Part shown: piece by piece, positions 48,421 to 58,523 of the stretch
Layout: every line of letters begins with the position of its first letter
Numbering within the stretch: position 1 is the stretch's first letter
Assembly: GCA_019914945.1 (NCBI GenBank)
Contig: CM034100.1
Location: 18,177,096 to 18,241,095, forward strand
Source of the DNA: Typha latifolia
Lineage: Eukaryota; Streptophyta; Magnoliopsida; Poales; Typhaceae
Direction of reading: 5' to 3'
Length of the DNA stretch: 64,000 bases
Program-made: the position numbers and the translations under genes
The notes under the pieces: generated by a model
The model's input: only the letters and a program-made list of their open reading frames with translations
What the model was told of the DNA's origin: nothing
Database searches by the model: none

Positions 48421-51060
48421 CTTAGCCAAGTCGTGCGCAAGTAGATTGTTGCTTCTGCTAGTGAACCCAAGGTAGGATTCCTTGACGGCAAAAGCTTACA
48501 GTCGAGAACATTATGATAAATAACCTAGTTCGGGTTTGACACGTGGGAGGTTATCCAATTAACCTAGGCCTAGCTGTCACTGAAGAGCCATGCCTCGCTT
48601 CTTGCCGAGAGCTTGGAGAGCTCTGTTAGGTCCACCAGAATGGCTTTCGCCTTGCCCATCAGGGGGCAGATGCAGTGGTCAAGATAAACCGACATTGCCA
48701 GCGGTGGTGCAGAAGGGCTTGGGTTGATGAAGATACCGATCCCACCACTAAGGCTATTGCACCAAGCAACATCAATCCAACCTCCACAACTGGAACCAAG
48801 ATCTGGTGCCAGCGGTTGGGGGTGGGGGGAGGCTCGAGACCTGGTCAGAAGCAGCGAAAGATATAACTTTATCCTTAAAAGACCTTGTGACCTTGTCACA
48901 TCTAGCTTTCCAGAGCCTCCACATGAAGGAGAAGCAGTAGGCTACGTCGATGGCCTGGTAGTTCTATTGGAGAGTTTGGATTTAAATGTCCAAAGAGGAA
49001 AGTTGATATGTAGTTCTTATACCCAGGTGGCAAGCAAGTCAGGCTGCCCTAGAAAAGGGACAATGCAGAAGAATATGCTCGACCGTCTCGCAGCCGGCGA
49101 AGCACATAGGACAGTTATCGTCAATCTCATGGATGCGACTATGGAGAATTGCTGTAGCCGGGTGGCGCGGACCAAACAACGCCATAGAAAGGTCTTCACT
49201 CTTGGTAGAACGTGCTTTGCTCGCCAGACCATAGCCCAAAGCATTTTGGAGGTCCCGCTGGAAATAGAATTGAGCCAATCCCCGTGTGAAAGAGCTTCAT
49301 ACGCGGCTTTTGTTGAGAACTTTCTCGATTTGGCAGAAACCTAGAAGAGCTTATCAGGTCAAAGAATAAAGTGCGAGCTGATGAAAATATTAAGGATGTG
49401 AGAGGCCGCTTGCTCCGGAAATAAGCGAGTGATGAGTTGCTGGTTCCAACTACCAATGGAGAGGAGGTCTCTTAAGTTTGCAAATAGAAGTAGGCAGCTG
49501 GATGTTGTCCGACAGCGCCGCAGGAGGCCACGGATCAGTGAGTATATTAACAGGCGTGCTTGAATAGGGCGTCTTTGACTTTTAGGATAGCAGCCCAGGT
49601 TGCAGAGCTGGAGCGAGTCTGGTTTACCTGCCAAAAAGATCCTAAGGGAAATATTTTGCTTTCAAAAGAGCAGCCCAGTCAGCTAAGGGATTAGTCAGGA
49701 GGCGCAAGCCAAAGCTTGAGGACTAGAGAGTTATTGATGAGCTGAGACCGGCAAATACCCAAGCCACCCATTGACGTTAGCCTGCAGATGAGATCCCATT
49801 TGCAGAGGAGGAGGTGTCGATCTTTGCTGTTAAACCCCCACCGGAAATTCTTGACAATACAGTTCAGCTCTTTAAGATGCAGTTTTGACAGGGCAACAGA
49901 GGCCATGTAATAGATGGGCATTGCATTCAGAAAGATTTGATTAATGTGAGTCTACCGGCATGAGATAGAAGATTGCATTTCCAGCCGGCCAGCCTGGTTT
50001 TAACCTTTTCAATGATAAACCAATATGCCAGACGCTTAGAAGAAGGAAGGAGGAGGAGGTTGCCTAAGTAGCATTCACCCGAGGCAGAGGCTTTAAATTT
50101 AATCTATTGAGGATAGAGGACTTTTCAAAATTCAGTTCTTGGCCTAAGATGGTCCAGAACTAATTGAGGATATTTGTGACCAAAGAAACTTCTTGCTGGG
50201 AGGCCTTTCCAAAGATCTGAAGGTCGTCGGCGAAGAGGAGATCGGAGTGTGGTGGTGCAGAGCGTGCAATCCTGATACCCTTTGGGGGAACCATTGTTAA
50301 TAGCTGTCTTGATAAGGAAAGAGAGGATATTAGTGCCAAGGATGAAAAGATAAGGAGAGAGCGGGTAGCCTTGTCGGACGCCCCTAGAAGGCCTGAAGCT
50401 GTCGCTAGCATGACCATTACTTCCATCACCAAGGAGGATGTGGAGATGCATTAGTGGATTAGCTTAACAGACTTCACCGGGAATACGTGGAGGTGGAGAA
50501 GATCCAATAAGAAATTCCAGTCCATTTTATCAAAGGCCTTTGAAAATCTGCACTGAGGAGAAAATAGCCCTTCTTACTCGAGAGGAATTGAGGAAATATA
50601 CTACCCTGAGCGATGATCTGGTTGTTGAGAATTTGCCGACCGGAAACAAAGTCTTTCTGGGATTCAAAGATCAGATCCGATAGGAGAGATTTCATTCTTG
50701 ATGTTAGAAGGTTGGATATTATTTTGTAAATAGTATTACGTAACCCAATTAGCCTGAAATCATTGACAATTTCTGAGGACACTTTCTTCTTGATAAGGAC
50801 AGTTATAGTCTTATTTGGCCTTCGTCAAAAGTACCGGTTGCAAAGAACTGAGTAACCAGATTGCAGACCGCACGCTTGAGGTCAGACCAAAAAAGCTGGT
50901 AAAATTTTGCCGTGAGTTCATCAGGCCCTGGGGTGTTATCAGGGTCCAAGCTTTTCACAATGGAAAGGAACTCTTCCTCAGAGGGAGGCTCACCCAGCTT
51001 GTTTGCGAATCAGGATGAACAGTCGGTAGAGAAGCCTGGTTTAGGTGGTTCAGATTGCTG
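48420..51060 (-). mobile_element. Decayed non-LTR retrotransposon (LINE) with reverse transcriptase, zinc-binding and RNase H regions
   Basis: Reading the minus strand from 51060 downward, broken frames keep plant LINE order. First comes PGPDELTAKFYQLFWSDL near 50930, then NDFRLIGLRNTIYKIIS and RQILNNQIIAQ near 50770-50610, GVRQGYPLSPYLFI near 50380, the RT active-site block LFADDLQIF near 50225, the zinc-binding zf-RVT segment (CPMCFAGCETVEHILLHCPF) near 49110, and an RNase H-like segment (GGIGIFINPSPSAPPLAMSV) near 48720-48660. Many stops and frameshifts make it non-functional. No endonuclease domain is seen upstream, so the copy is 5'-truncated. Opposite-strand frames here are shadows. Confidence 0.85.
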
Positions 51061-51126
51061 ATTGGGGAGACTTTGGTCGACTTGAATTAAGATATCAGTA
51101 ACTCAAAAAATGTCTAAAAAAATAAC

Positions 51127-51358
51127 TCAAAAAAGTATCTGTGTAATCTCGAGGTAGGAACCACATACATAGAGATATAAGCCCAGCAGTCCTATAGGAT
51201 ATAGTGATGCAACAACTTTGATCAGCAAGACTGCGCTAGATCCGATACTTATTTGAAAAAGAAGAATACCGAAGATGGATAACAAAATTACTATAGCTGT
51301 CAAGGAGATCCAGGTCATCCAATTGGTGGCACACCGTTCTGCACGTGGGAATTCTTTG
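51127..51358 (-). pseudogene. Fragment of a small multi-pass membrane protein, paralogue of the 56.2 kb gene
   Basis: On the minus strand an acceptor (TCTCTTCAG) at about 51359 opens a frame that ends at 51127. It encodes ERC, then WISLTAIVILLSIFGILLF and a second hydrophobic stretch ending QILF. It aligns with the second half of the protein at 56161-56640 (ERCPPWIVWISLTSMVILL). No matching first half was found upstream; only the last exon remains, next to the LINE. Function unknown. Confidence 0.55.
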
Positions 51359-51370
51359 CATATCTGAAGA

Positions 51371-52160
51371 GAAAAAAATAATATTAAATTGAGAATATGA
51401 TGGTAAATTTATTATATATGTGTATTTAGAGGTCCCGATTTTAACTAGGCTAACCCTAATTTGGGCTCGGTCCGACCTGAACCCGAGATGATAATGGGTG
51501 TCATTCTTTACCCACCCGACCCATTATGTATGTCTATTCCTATTATTTTTTAATCCCATATTAGATATTTTAAACTGGATATCAATATATAAGTACGTTC
51601 TTAGGAAAAATAATAAAAATATCCTTATAGAGGCCCATTATTCTTGGCCCGATAATTATAATATTTTTTTTAAATTCGGCCCATTATGGTCGGCTCAGGT
51701 CTGATATCTCATAGGTTAGTGGATAGTAATGGACTATAGTATTCTAGCTCGGCTCGAATATGATCTAACCCAAGTTATTAGTGGGTGCAGCTATGGATAA
51801 ATATTTAAGCCTGATTGGGCTAAAAAGCTCAGTCCAAATTAGGCCTGGCTTGCATGATAATTACCTCTAAGTGTACTTTTATGTTAGGTTATTTTGTTAA
51901 ATAAAAGGGTCGAATGTAGTTTATTTGATCTCATATTTGAAAACACAGTGTGATGATAAATTTGTATGTTAGTTTATTTGATCTCTTATTTGATAACAAT
52001 GCGATGATAAATATGTAAGTTAGCTTATTCTATAGTTCTATTTGATTTTCTTGTGCATGTGCATGTGCAGTGTCAGTATCTTACAAAGGTGCTTAGATCT
52101 TTAATTTAGATTATGCTTTTAGATTAAGGAGCATTGCATCCAGATTCTGTACAGTACAGG
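51371..52160. other. AT-rich spacer with repeat-like blocks
   Basis: About 800 bp. The stretch 51430-51870 contains scattered GGCTCGG, GGCCCA and CCCGACCC words in AT-rich DNA, as in decayed non-autonomous transposons, but I could not define termini. A short repeat (TTAGTTTATTTGATCTC) occurs at about 51917 and 51970. Confidence 0.4.
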
Positions 52161-52162
52161 TC

Positions 52163-52330
52163 ATGCTTTTCTTGAATTTTGGCAATGAGACATCTGAAAC
52201 ATTTAAGTCCAAGATCCAAGAAGTTGCTCAGCTCTATAAAGGGAAGAACATAAGCTTTGTAATTGTCGATAGTGGTGCAAGCTCATTTATACATAAGCTT
52301 CATTTTACGCTATCGGACTCGGAATTAAAA
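52163..52330 (+). pseudogene. Orphan exon of a protein disulfide isomerase (b' domain)
   Basis: After an acceptor-like TACAG at about 52159 the frame encodes LFLNFGNETSETFKSKI, then EVAQLYKGKNISFVIVD. This matches the b' thioredoxin-like domain of plant PDIs (LFLNF..E...FKSK..EVA..YKGK.ISF). No CxxC active-site exons or other PDI exons are visible within several kb. It is therefore an isolated gene fragment, probably carried in by duplication or a transposon. The end of similarity near 52300 is uncertain. Confidence 0.55.
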
Positions 52331-52555
52331 GTAAACCCTATCTCATTAGGATTCATTTTATTATATTAATCTAGAAAAATTACTTCTTTATTAATCTAGA
52401 AATTAATAAAAAAATTACTTCTTTAGGATTTTAAAATAAGTAAATATATATATATATATAACGATATGGATGATAATGCACTTATCTTCATCCATATCAA
52501 TCCAAAATTAAAACTAAACCCTATCTCTTTAGGATTATCTGCTAATATATATAGA
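52312..52555 (+). repeat. Direct repeat, copy 1 (~245 bp)
   Basis: From ATCGGACTCGG to CTAATATATATAG. Nearly identical to 53756-54003, differing mainly in the length of an internal AT microsatellite and a few substitutions. It starts inside the end of the orphan PDI frame. Confidence 0.9.
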
Positions 52556-53693
52556 GAACTAAAGAGAGAGCGGATTTTGCAGAAAGATTTCCACGGCTTT
52601 TACTAGGCACTGTTTTTAACGCACCACAAGACCTTTGAACCCCGGGTTGCAAAATTGGGGATGCTAATTCTTAGGAGAACTATCGATAAGCATTAAGTGA
52701 GCCAGCTTCGCAACCGAAATGCCACTTGTTCAATGGTGTTCATTTTGCCATCGATGGCTATCCTGCTCCTTTAATTTTTTTGTCGTTGGCATGTCTTGTA
52801 ACTTCTTTTCCAATCAATAGAGAATCACAATCTTATTTGCCAAACTTTGTATTTTGCTTGTCTTTGCTTTGTCGCAATCCAAAACAGGTGCATCGCTTGA
52901 GAAGCGAACGGCTGGCTTAATTTTCTACTTGGAGATGAAAATGAAGGAGATGAAAATGAAGAGAATATGGAAGATAAAAAGGAAGAGAATTTCTTTTAAA
53001 AGAATTTCAAAAATCAGAATTTTGAGTTTTGGACTTGAGAGGCAAGTTTTCAGGTTCTTATATGTAAATTCACCTATATTTTGATGGATGGCATCATAAT
53101 AAAATTTAAGTGTTAGGAAATAATGCCTCTTTTTAAGTTTTATTTTAGTATATGAATGTACAATACAACTATAGCATGTATAACTCCGTGATAAATGATA
53201 AAAAATAATTTACTATATCAAAAAATATAAAATATATTCTTATACAGGAAATAAAAAAATAAAAAAATAAATTTATTATATGATATTGTATACCTAATTA
53301 TTTTTTGAGAAAATACTATAGGTAGAAAATAAATAAATATCATAAGAATTCAATTGTTTAAGGTGGGAGAATCTTGCAATTTTCGGTGAGAGAAATATAT
53401 ATATCTTATTAATACGGGAGCTATTTATTCTTCGATGAAAGAGAATTTTGTCACCTGATGTTTTCTTTATATTTATACCTATTTACAATGGTGTTTAGAG
53501 AAATAGGGAGACTTTTATTTAATTATATTTAAGAATTTTTAATTTATAATATATGTTTATCAATTTGAAAAAGGAGAAAAATAAATTTAGACACAAAAAA
53601 AATGGAGATCATCAAAATATTTTTTTAAATAATAAAAATATTTAATCATTCAAGAATTACCAGACAACGAAGAAGGAATAACCGAAATTTTAA

Positions 53694-53731
<38 letters not shown>

Positions 53732-54482
53732 ATGAATGATAATGCAATTATGTTGATCGGACTCGGAATTAAAAGTAAACCCTATCTCATTAGGATTCAT
53801 TTTATTATATTAATCTAGAAAAATTACTTCTTTATTAATCTAGAAATTAATAAAAAATTACTTCTTTAGGATTTTAAAATAGGTAAATATATATATATAT
53901 ATATATATAACGATATGGATGATAATGCACTTATATTCATCCATATCAATCCAAAATTAAAACTAAACTCTATCTCTTTAGGATTATCTCCTAATATATA
54001 TAGTTTTAAACTCTATCTCTTTAGGATTATCTCCTAATATATATATTATATATTAGCTACTGAAAAAAAAATATAGAGAACAAAAACGGGAAGATTTCGA
54101 CGGTTTTACCATATATAGAGAACAAAAACTGGAAGATTTCGACGGTTTTACTGCTGCTATAGTACAGTGAAAAAGGAGGGCACAAGATAAAAAGGAAGAG
54201 ACTGTCTTTTTAAAAGAGTTTTGGACTTGAGGCAAGTTTTTGGGTTCATATTTTATTTTATTAATCTAGAAAAATAGTAGTAATTTTTTTAATTAAATAA
54301 AATATGTTAAAAGATGTTTGAATGTTTATGTTCTCTTTTATATGTAAATTTAGTTTATTAAAAACAGTTATAATTAGATATTTATGATTAAAACTCGAGG
54401 GTGTTCGTGTAAGTTTAGTTTTCATTCATATATTATCAGATGCTATGATTAAAATCATCTTCTAACGAAAGTTGTGAGTTAA

Positions 54483-54519
<37 letters not shown>

Positions 54520-54598
54520 TTTTAGAATTGCTATTTATATGCTTGCAGGTGCAGGGAGATTGAAAAGAGATGTTATCGGAAGAAAGGAGTTAGTTGTG
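52556..54598. other. AT-rich duplicated region with microsatellites
   Basis: No gene found. AT dinucleotide runs lie at about 53698-53727 and 53888-53910 and an ATA trinucleotide run at about 54483-54520. A block ending GTTTTGGACTTGAGAGGCAAG near 53025 recurs in shortened form near 54218, so the duplication extends beyond the 245-bp core. An acceptor-like GCTTGCAG at 54548 may start a leader exon of the next gene. Confidence 0.6.
53756..54003 (+). repeat. Direct repeat, copy 2 (~248 bp)
   Basis: Second copy of 52312-52555. Part of its right end (AAACTCTATCTCTTTAGGAT onward) is repeated again at about 54008-54046. Beyond it, GAGAACAAAAACxGGAAGAT occurs twice at about 54076 and 54118. Confidence 0.9.
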
Positions 54599-55269
54599 AT
54601 GGCTTATTTTCCTCCTATGTTATATATTCCACATACTCATCCCCACGTTACCCCTCAGGAAGGTGAGGTAGTAATAGGAGTCCCTCTTCTCCAACCCAGG
54701 CCCGACCACAATATACCTCGATATCCATTGTGGTCACGCGAGGTCAGTCTCGATTTCTTATAATATCTTTCGTTACATGGCGCTACACTACAACTGGTGT
54801 TTCTTCATCAATTTTTCATGTTATTTGTTTTACAAAGTTATTGCAAATTGAAAGGCTGCATTTTGCAATGAAGTAAGGAGTTGTTGAAATTGCAATTTCT
54901 TAATTGACCAAAGATTAAAATGTGGAATTTGTCATCTTGACACAAATTTAAGTCTATAAGATATTAGAGAAAAAAGGAATTCTCAAAGGGAAAAATTAAA
55001 GTTTCAATCTGAACTCTTTTTCTTTAGCTCCAAAAACTATAATCATCTATTGTTATTTTTTTTTTTAATTTTGATCTCTTTCTTGTTTTTTGCAGATGAT
55101 TTGGTTCCACATTTATATAGCCTGTTTTTATCTGGCCTCTTTATATGGTCTTCAGTTGGTTATCGGTGAAGATGAAGATTGGTACATTGGGGAGGCGATC
55201 GGAGTGCCTCTCCTCACGCTTATATTTATCCTCCACTATGTTTGGGTTTACTACATGGGTTGTGGTTAA
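54599..55269 (+). CDS. Unrecognised small membrane protein, two exons
   Basis: Exons 54599-54742 and 55096-55269 join in phase (AG/GTCAGT donor, TTTTGCAG acceptor) to give 105 residues. The first exon encodes a proline-rich, probably cytosolic or lumenal segment (MAYFPPMLYIPHTHPH...). The second encodes two hydrophobic spans, IWFHIYIACFYLASLYGLQ and VPLLTLIFILHYVWVYYMG, separated by an acidic GEDEDWYIGEAIG loop. The words GEVVIGVPLL and GEAIGVPLL occur in the two exons. I recognise no family. A truncated copy of exon 2 lies at 57213-57430. Support is from splice phase and hydrophobic pattern only. Confidence 0.5.
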
Positions 55270-56160
55270 CATAAGAGATAAGTTATTCTTCCATACGATA
55301 ATTATGCGGATGTTCAATAATGACCATTTATTCTTGATAAAAGATAAATGTGTCTCTGGATTTTGCTTTTTCTTTAAAATTAGTAAATGAATGTAGAAAA
55401 GTTTGATGTTTGAGAAACAAAACCTAATTAAGGAAAATAAATTTTGATTTGATTTTGATAAAATTCCTATTAGTACAGAATTTTTCGACCCAGAATTCTA
55501 CGTGCAAAAATAGAGCTGCAGGCGGATGGTTATTGTTAAAAGCAACAACAACAAAAAGATTACCAATCTGACGATTTTTGCTGCTGTTGTTGATGTTTTT
55601 CCTATTATTTTATTAAGAGAGATAAACTTGCTAGGCAAAACAGTCGGAACTTGATTCAAAGTGAAGGGCTCCAGTGCTAGTGGTGAAACTTCCATCGACT
55701 AGGAACATCAACAAGGTCCAGTAGAAAACAGGATAAATTTACACCAGCATATCTCAGAAGGAAAATCATAGTAAGAGTGGGTGTACACTAAGATCAAAAT
55801 CTCCAATTACGACATACCCAATGTAGATGTGAAAGTGCTGCTGCACCTAAGAGACTGTCATATTTTTAGGAACTAGACAGGAAGAGTCCTTCAGAATTCT
55901 AAATTAAGGTAGTAACGGCATACGAATTCTGCAAAATTTAGTTAGTGTATAACATTTAAATTAAACTGTCAAAACGAGATATATGAAACAACAAATTAGA
56001 ATAAAAGTAAGGCTGTGTATGGACTACAAGAATACCGGTCAGGTGCGTCAATCCCAAGATGCCTATAGTCTGTAGTGTGAGATAGAAGAGACACAATTCT
56101 CTGCAGCAACAAGAGAGTTAAAATACACTGATAACAAATCAATTACTCAAATAAAAAAAA
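55270..56160. other. Spacer with a copy of a nearby intron segment
   Basis: Contains the 55494-55668 repeat copy (listed separately). On the minus strand, AG-bounded sequence at about 56093-56020 could be an additional last exon of the 56.2 kb membrane gene, but this is unproven. Confidence 0.5.
55494..55668 (+). repeat. Copy of an intron segment of the 58.5-64 kb gene
   Basis: From TCTACGTGCAAAAATAGAGC to CAGTCGGAACTTxATTCAAA this matches 60213-60420 at high identity. It lacks an internal stretch of about 60 bp present in the other copy and carries an extra CAACAA unit. Confidence 0.85.
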
Positions 56161-56640
56161 CTAATTACTCAAATAAAGAAGTACCTGTACAATGCCAAGA
56201 TAGTAAGCGCATGCAATGAGATATAACACCAGCAACAGAGCAAGAAACACATATGCACTAACTTCGGTCACAATGGATGGGACATGTTTGATACCTATTT
56301 GTTGAATGACAATACCAAGAATCGCTAAAAGGATCACCATGGACGTCAGAGAGATCCAAACTATCCAAGGAGGACACCGCTCATTATAGGGGAGGTATAT
56401 GCCTATAATGATACTAGTCGTCGATAAACATAGGACGATACAGATCATCACCATCAGAAGAATCTTGACCCATGTTTTGCAATCATAATCCAAATGTAAA
56501 CTGTAAAACCCGAAAAAAATAACCTGTGTCGCACCAATAATATAGAGCTGTATGTTGACCAACAATAAACAATAAACTATCATACCTATATTATGGTAAC
56601 TTCTCCAATACTCAATTAATTTTCTGTATTTATTATCCAT
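56161..56640 (-). CDS. Unrecognised four-span membrane protein
   Basis: Open frame of 159 residues on the minus strand, from the ATG at 56640. After a charged N-terminus (MDNKYRKLIEYWRSYHN) there are four hydrophobic spans: about 20-42, 55-75, 88-112 and 120-145, with ERCPP between spans 2 and 3. Size and pattern resemble small plant proteins with four predicted spans, but I cannot name a family. A CAG/GTACTT donor-like site just before the stop leaves open a further 3' exon. A paralogous last exon lies at 51127-51358. The intact frame and paralogue support a real gene. Confidence 0.55.
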   Translation of the reverse strand: MDNKYRKLIEYWRSYHNIGMIVYCLLLVNIQLYIIGATQVIFFGFYSLHLDYDCKTWVKILLMVMICIVLCLSTTSIIIGIYLPYNERCPPWIVWISLTSMVILLAILGIVIQQIGIKHVPSIVTEVSAYVFLALLLVLYLIACAYYLGIVQVLLYLSN

Positions 56641-57665
56641 TTTATTATTAGTCAAAATTTTAAAATCTCATCAAGCCTCCTTTGCTCGTCGAGCATCTCC
56701 TGCTCGCCGAGCTCAAGTCTAACCGGCTCCGCTGACGACATGTCTATCAATGGGAGGGGAGGGAGGATAATAAGAGAAGAAATGACTGAAGAGTAAGTTA
56801 ATGGGAAGGAGAGGAAGAGGAAGAGGGAAGAAGGATTAGTTAATAGCAGAGAAGAATGGCAGGGTAGAGGAGTGGGGATGGCAGGGAGAAGGGTGGGGAA
56901 GGAGGTCGTGGTTTAGCGTGGGCCCCACAGAAGATTCTACAGTAAAACAATTTCATTTCACGTCCACGTGGCAGAATAAAACTCACAATTAACGTGCTCA
57001 TGTTAAAAGATCTAAACATAATTTATATTAATAAATTCTTTTTTTAGAAATATATCTAATTTGCGGTAGAGAGCTAATAAAAAAATATAGGACAAAATTG
57101 GAGTATATTTAACAAAAATATACTAATATAAAGGGTTTTTGGCTGTACAGTGTACACCCTTAAAAACATTTCTTATTTATTTACATACCCCTCTAAAATT
57201 AATATTTACATTTATGAAGATTGGTACATTGGGGAGGCGATCGGAGTTTACAACATGTGTTTTGGTTTACAACATGTGTTGTGGCACAAGAGATAAGTTA
57301 AGTCTTCCATACGATAATTATAGGAATGTTCAATAATAACTATTTATTCTTGATGATATATAAATGTGTTTCTGAATTTTGCTTTTTCTTTAAAATTAGT
57401 ATATGAATGTAGAAAAGTTTGCTCAGAACTGCAGTTTGTGATGTTTGACAAACAAAATCTCAATTAAGGAAAATAAAAGTTAATTTTGATAAAATTCTTA
57501 CTTAGTCATACTCATATCATAACTTCAATCAAAAATTCATAAAATTTATTTCATATGACATATGATATGCTCACACAGATATAAAATTCACATACCATCA
57601 TAATACCAAATAATTTTAACGATATTGCATATGATCAATTATTTGTGGCTACTTTAATTACAAGC
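56641..57665. other. Promoter side of the membrane gene and a truncated duplicate
   Basis: The first ~300 bases are purine-rich and probably leader/promoter of the 56.2 kb gene. 57213-57430 is the truncated copy of the 55.2 kb exon. The rest is AT-rich with no gene found. Confidence 0.5.
57213..57430 (+). pseudogene. Truncated copy of the 55.2 kb membrane-protein exon and its 3' flank
   Basis: Begins ATGAAGATTGGTACATTGGG and matches 55169 onward through ATGAATGTAGAAAAGTTTG near 55405. About 40 bp covering the second hydrophobic span is lost and replaced by a short TTTACAACATGTGTT duplication, so the copy cannot make the same protein. Confidence 0.8.
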
Positions 57666-57673
57666 CTACCTCA

Positions 57674-58257
57674 TAGCAGTGAAAACGGATCGGATAGTGC
57701 TCAACCCATATCCGGATCCATATTTTTAGTCCGGATACGGATTCGGATATGAATATTAGACTGATAGCAAAATTTAAAACCATATCCTAACTAAACGGAT
57801 ACGGATAATTTTCGGATAGAAGATCAAATCTTAAACGGATATTGATTGAATTTAAAATAATTATAATATTTTATTTATATATAATTAACACAAAATTATT
57901 AAGAGTTTTACACTAAATAATTTTTTTATATGTCAAATTTATAAAATTAGAGAAATTAATCTCTATAAATAATATATAATGTATTATTAGTAATAATATT
58001 AATATTTACTATTTAAATAAGGAAATTAAAAACTGTAAATCATTTTAAAAAAATATGCGAATAAACGAATATCTGATATCCGTATCCGAATCCGAATCCG
58101 AAAAATATATCCGACCCGTATCCAAATCCGTATCCGATTTTTTTAAAAAATTCTATCCATATATCCGAATTAGATATAAAATTTTTATCCGAATCCGATC
58201 CGAATTGGGTCAGATAGCGAATCGGGTCGGAGTTAATCCGACCCGTTTTCACCCCTA
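57674..58257. mobile_element. Non-autonomous hAT-type DNA transposon (MITE)
   Basis: A 584-bp element with terminal inverted repeats: left TAGCAGTGAAAACGG, right end CCGTTTTCACCCCTA (reverse complement TAGGGGTGAAAACGG). It is flanked by a perfect 8-bp target-site duplication CTACCTCA (57666-57673 and 58258-58265). The 8-bp duplication and TAGGGGTGAAA-like ends are hAT hallmarks. The interior carries GGATACGGAT / ATCCGTATCC-like words in opposite orientation near the two ends and an AT-rich centre, with no transposase frame. Confidence 0.92.
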
Positions 58258-58523
58258 CTACCTCATGAGCATACAAGGATACCCTAATCCTACTTCTAGT
58301 ACTGCTAAATTCGCCTGAGTCTCATAGCGTGAATATTCGCTCACATTACTGTATAATTTTACACTATATCATATTTAACAATTTTAAAACAAAGATAAGT
58401 TCGATATTTGTATTAGAATAATGTTCCAAGACTACACTTGTCAATTAGTTGTTTTTCAGAACATTGGTTCTAGTCGTACAAAATCTATTACTTCTCATGA
58501 AAGCTACTAAGTAAATATTTCTC

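Noticed and set aside
48204..49344. Plus-strand frames up to 206 codons
   Set aside because: Antisense to the LINE zinc-binding and RNase H regions, which explain the open reading.
56020..56093. Additional last exon for the 56.2 kb membrane protein
   Set aside because: Splice signals are possible and the reading is hydrophobic, but the stop at 56161 already gives a complete protein and the paralogue at 51.1 kb also stops there.
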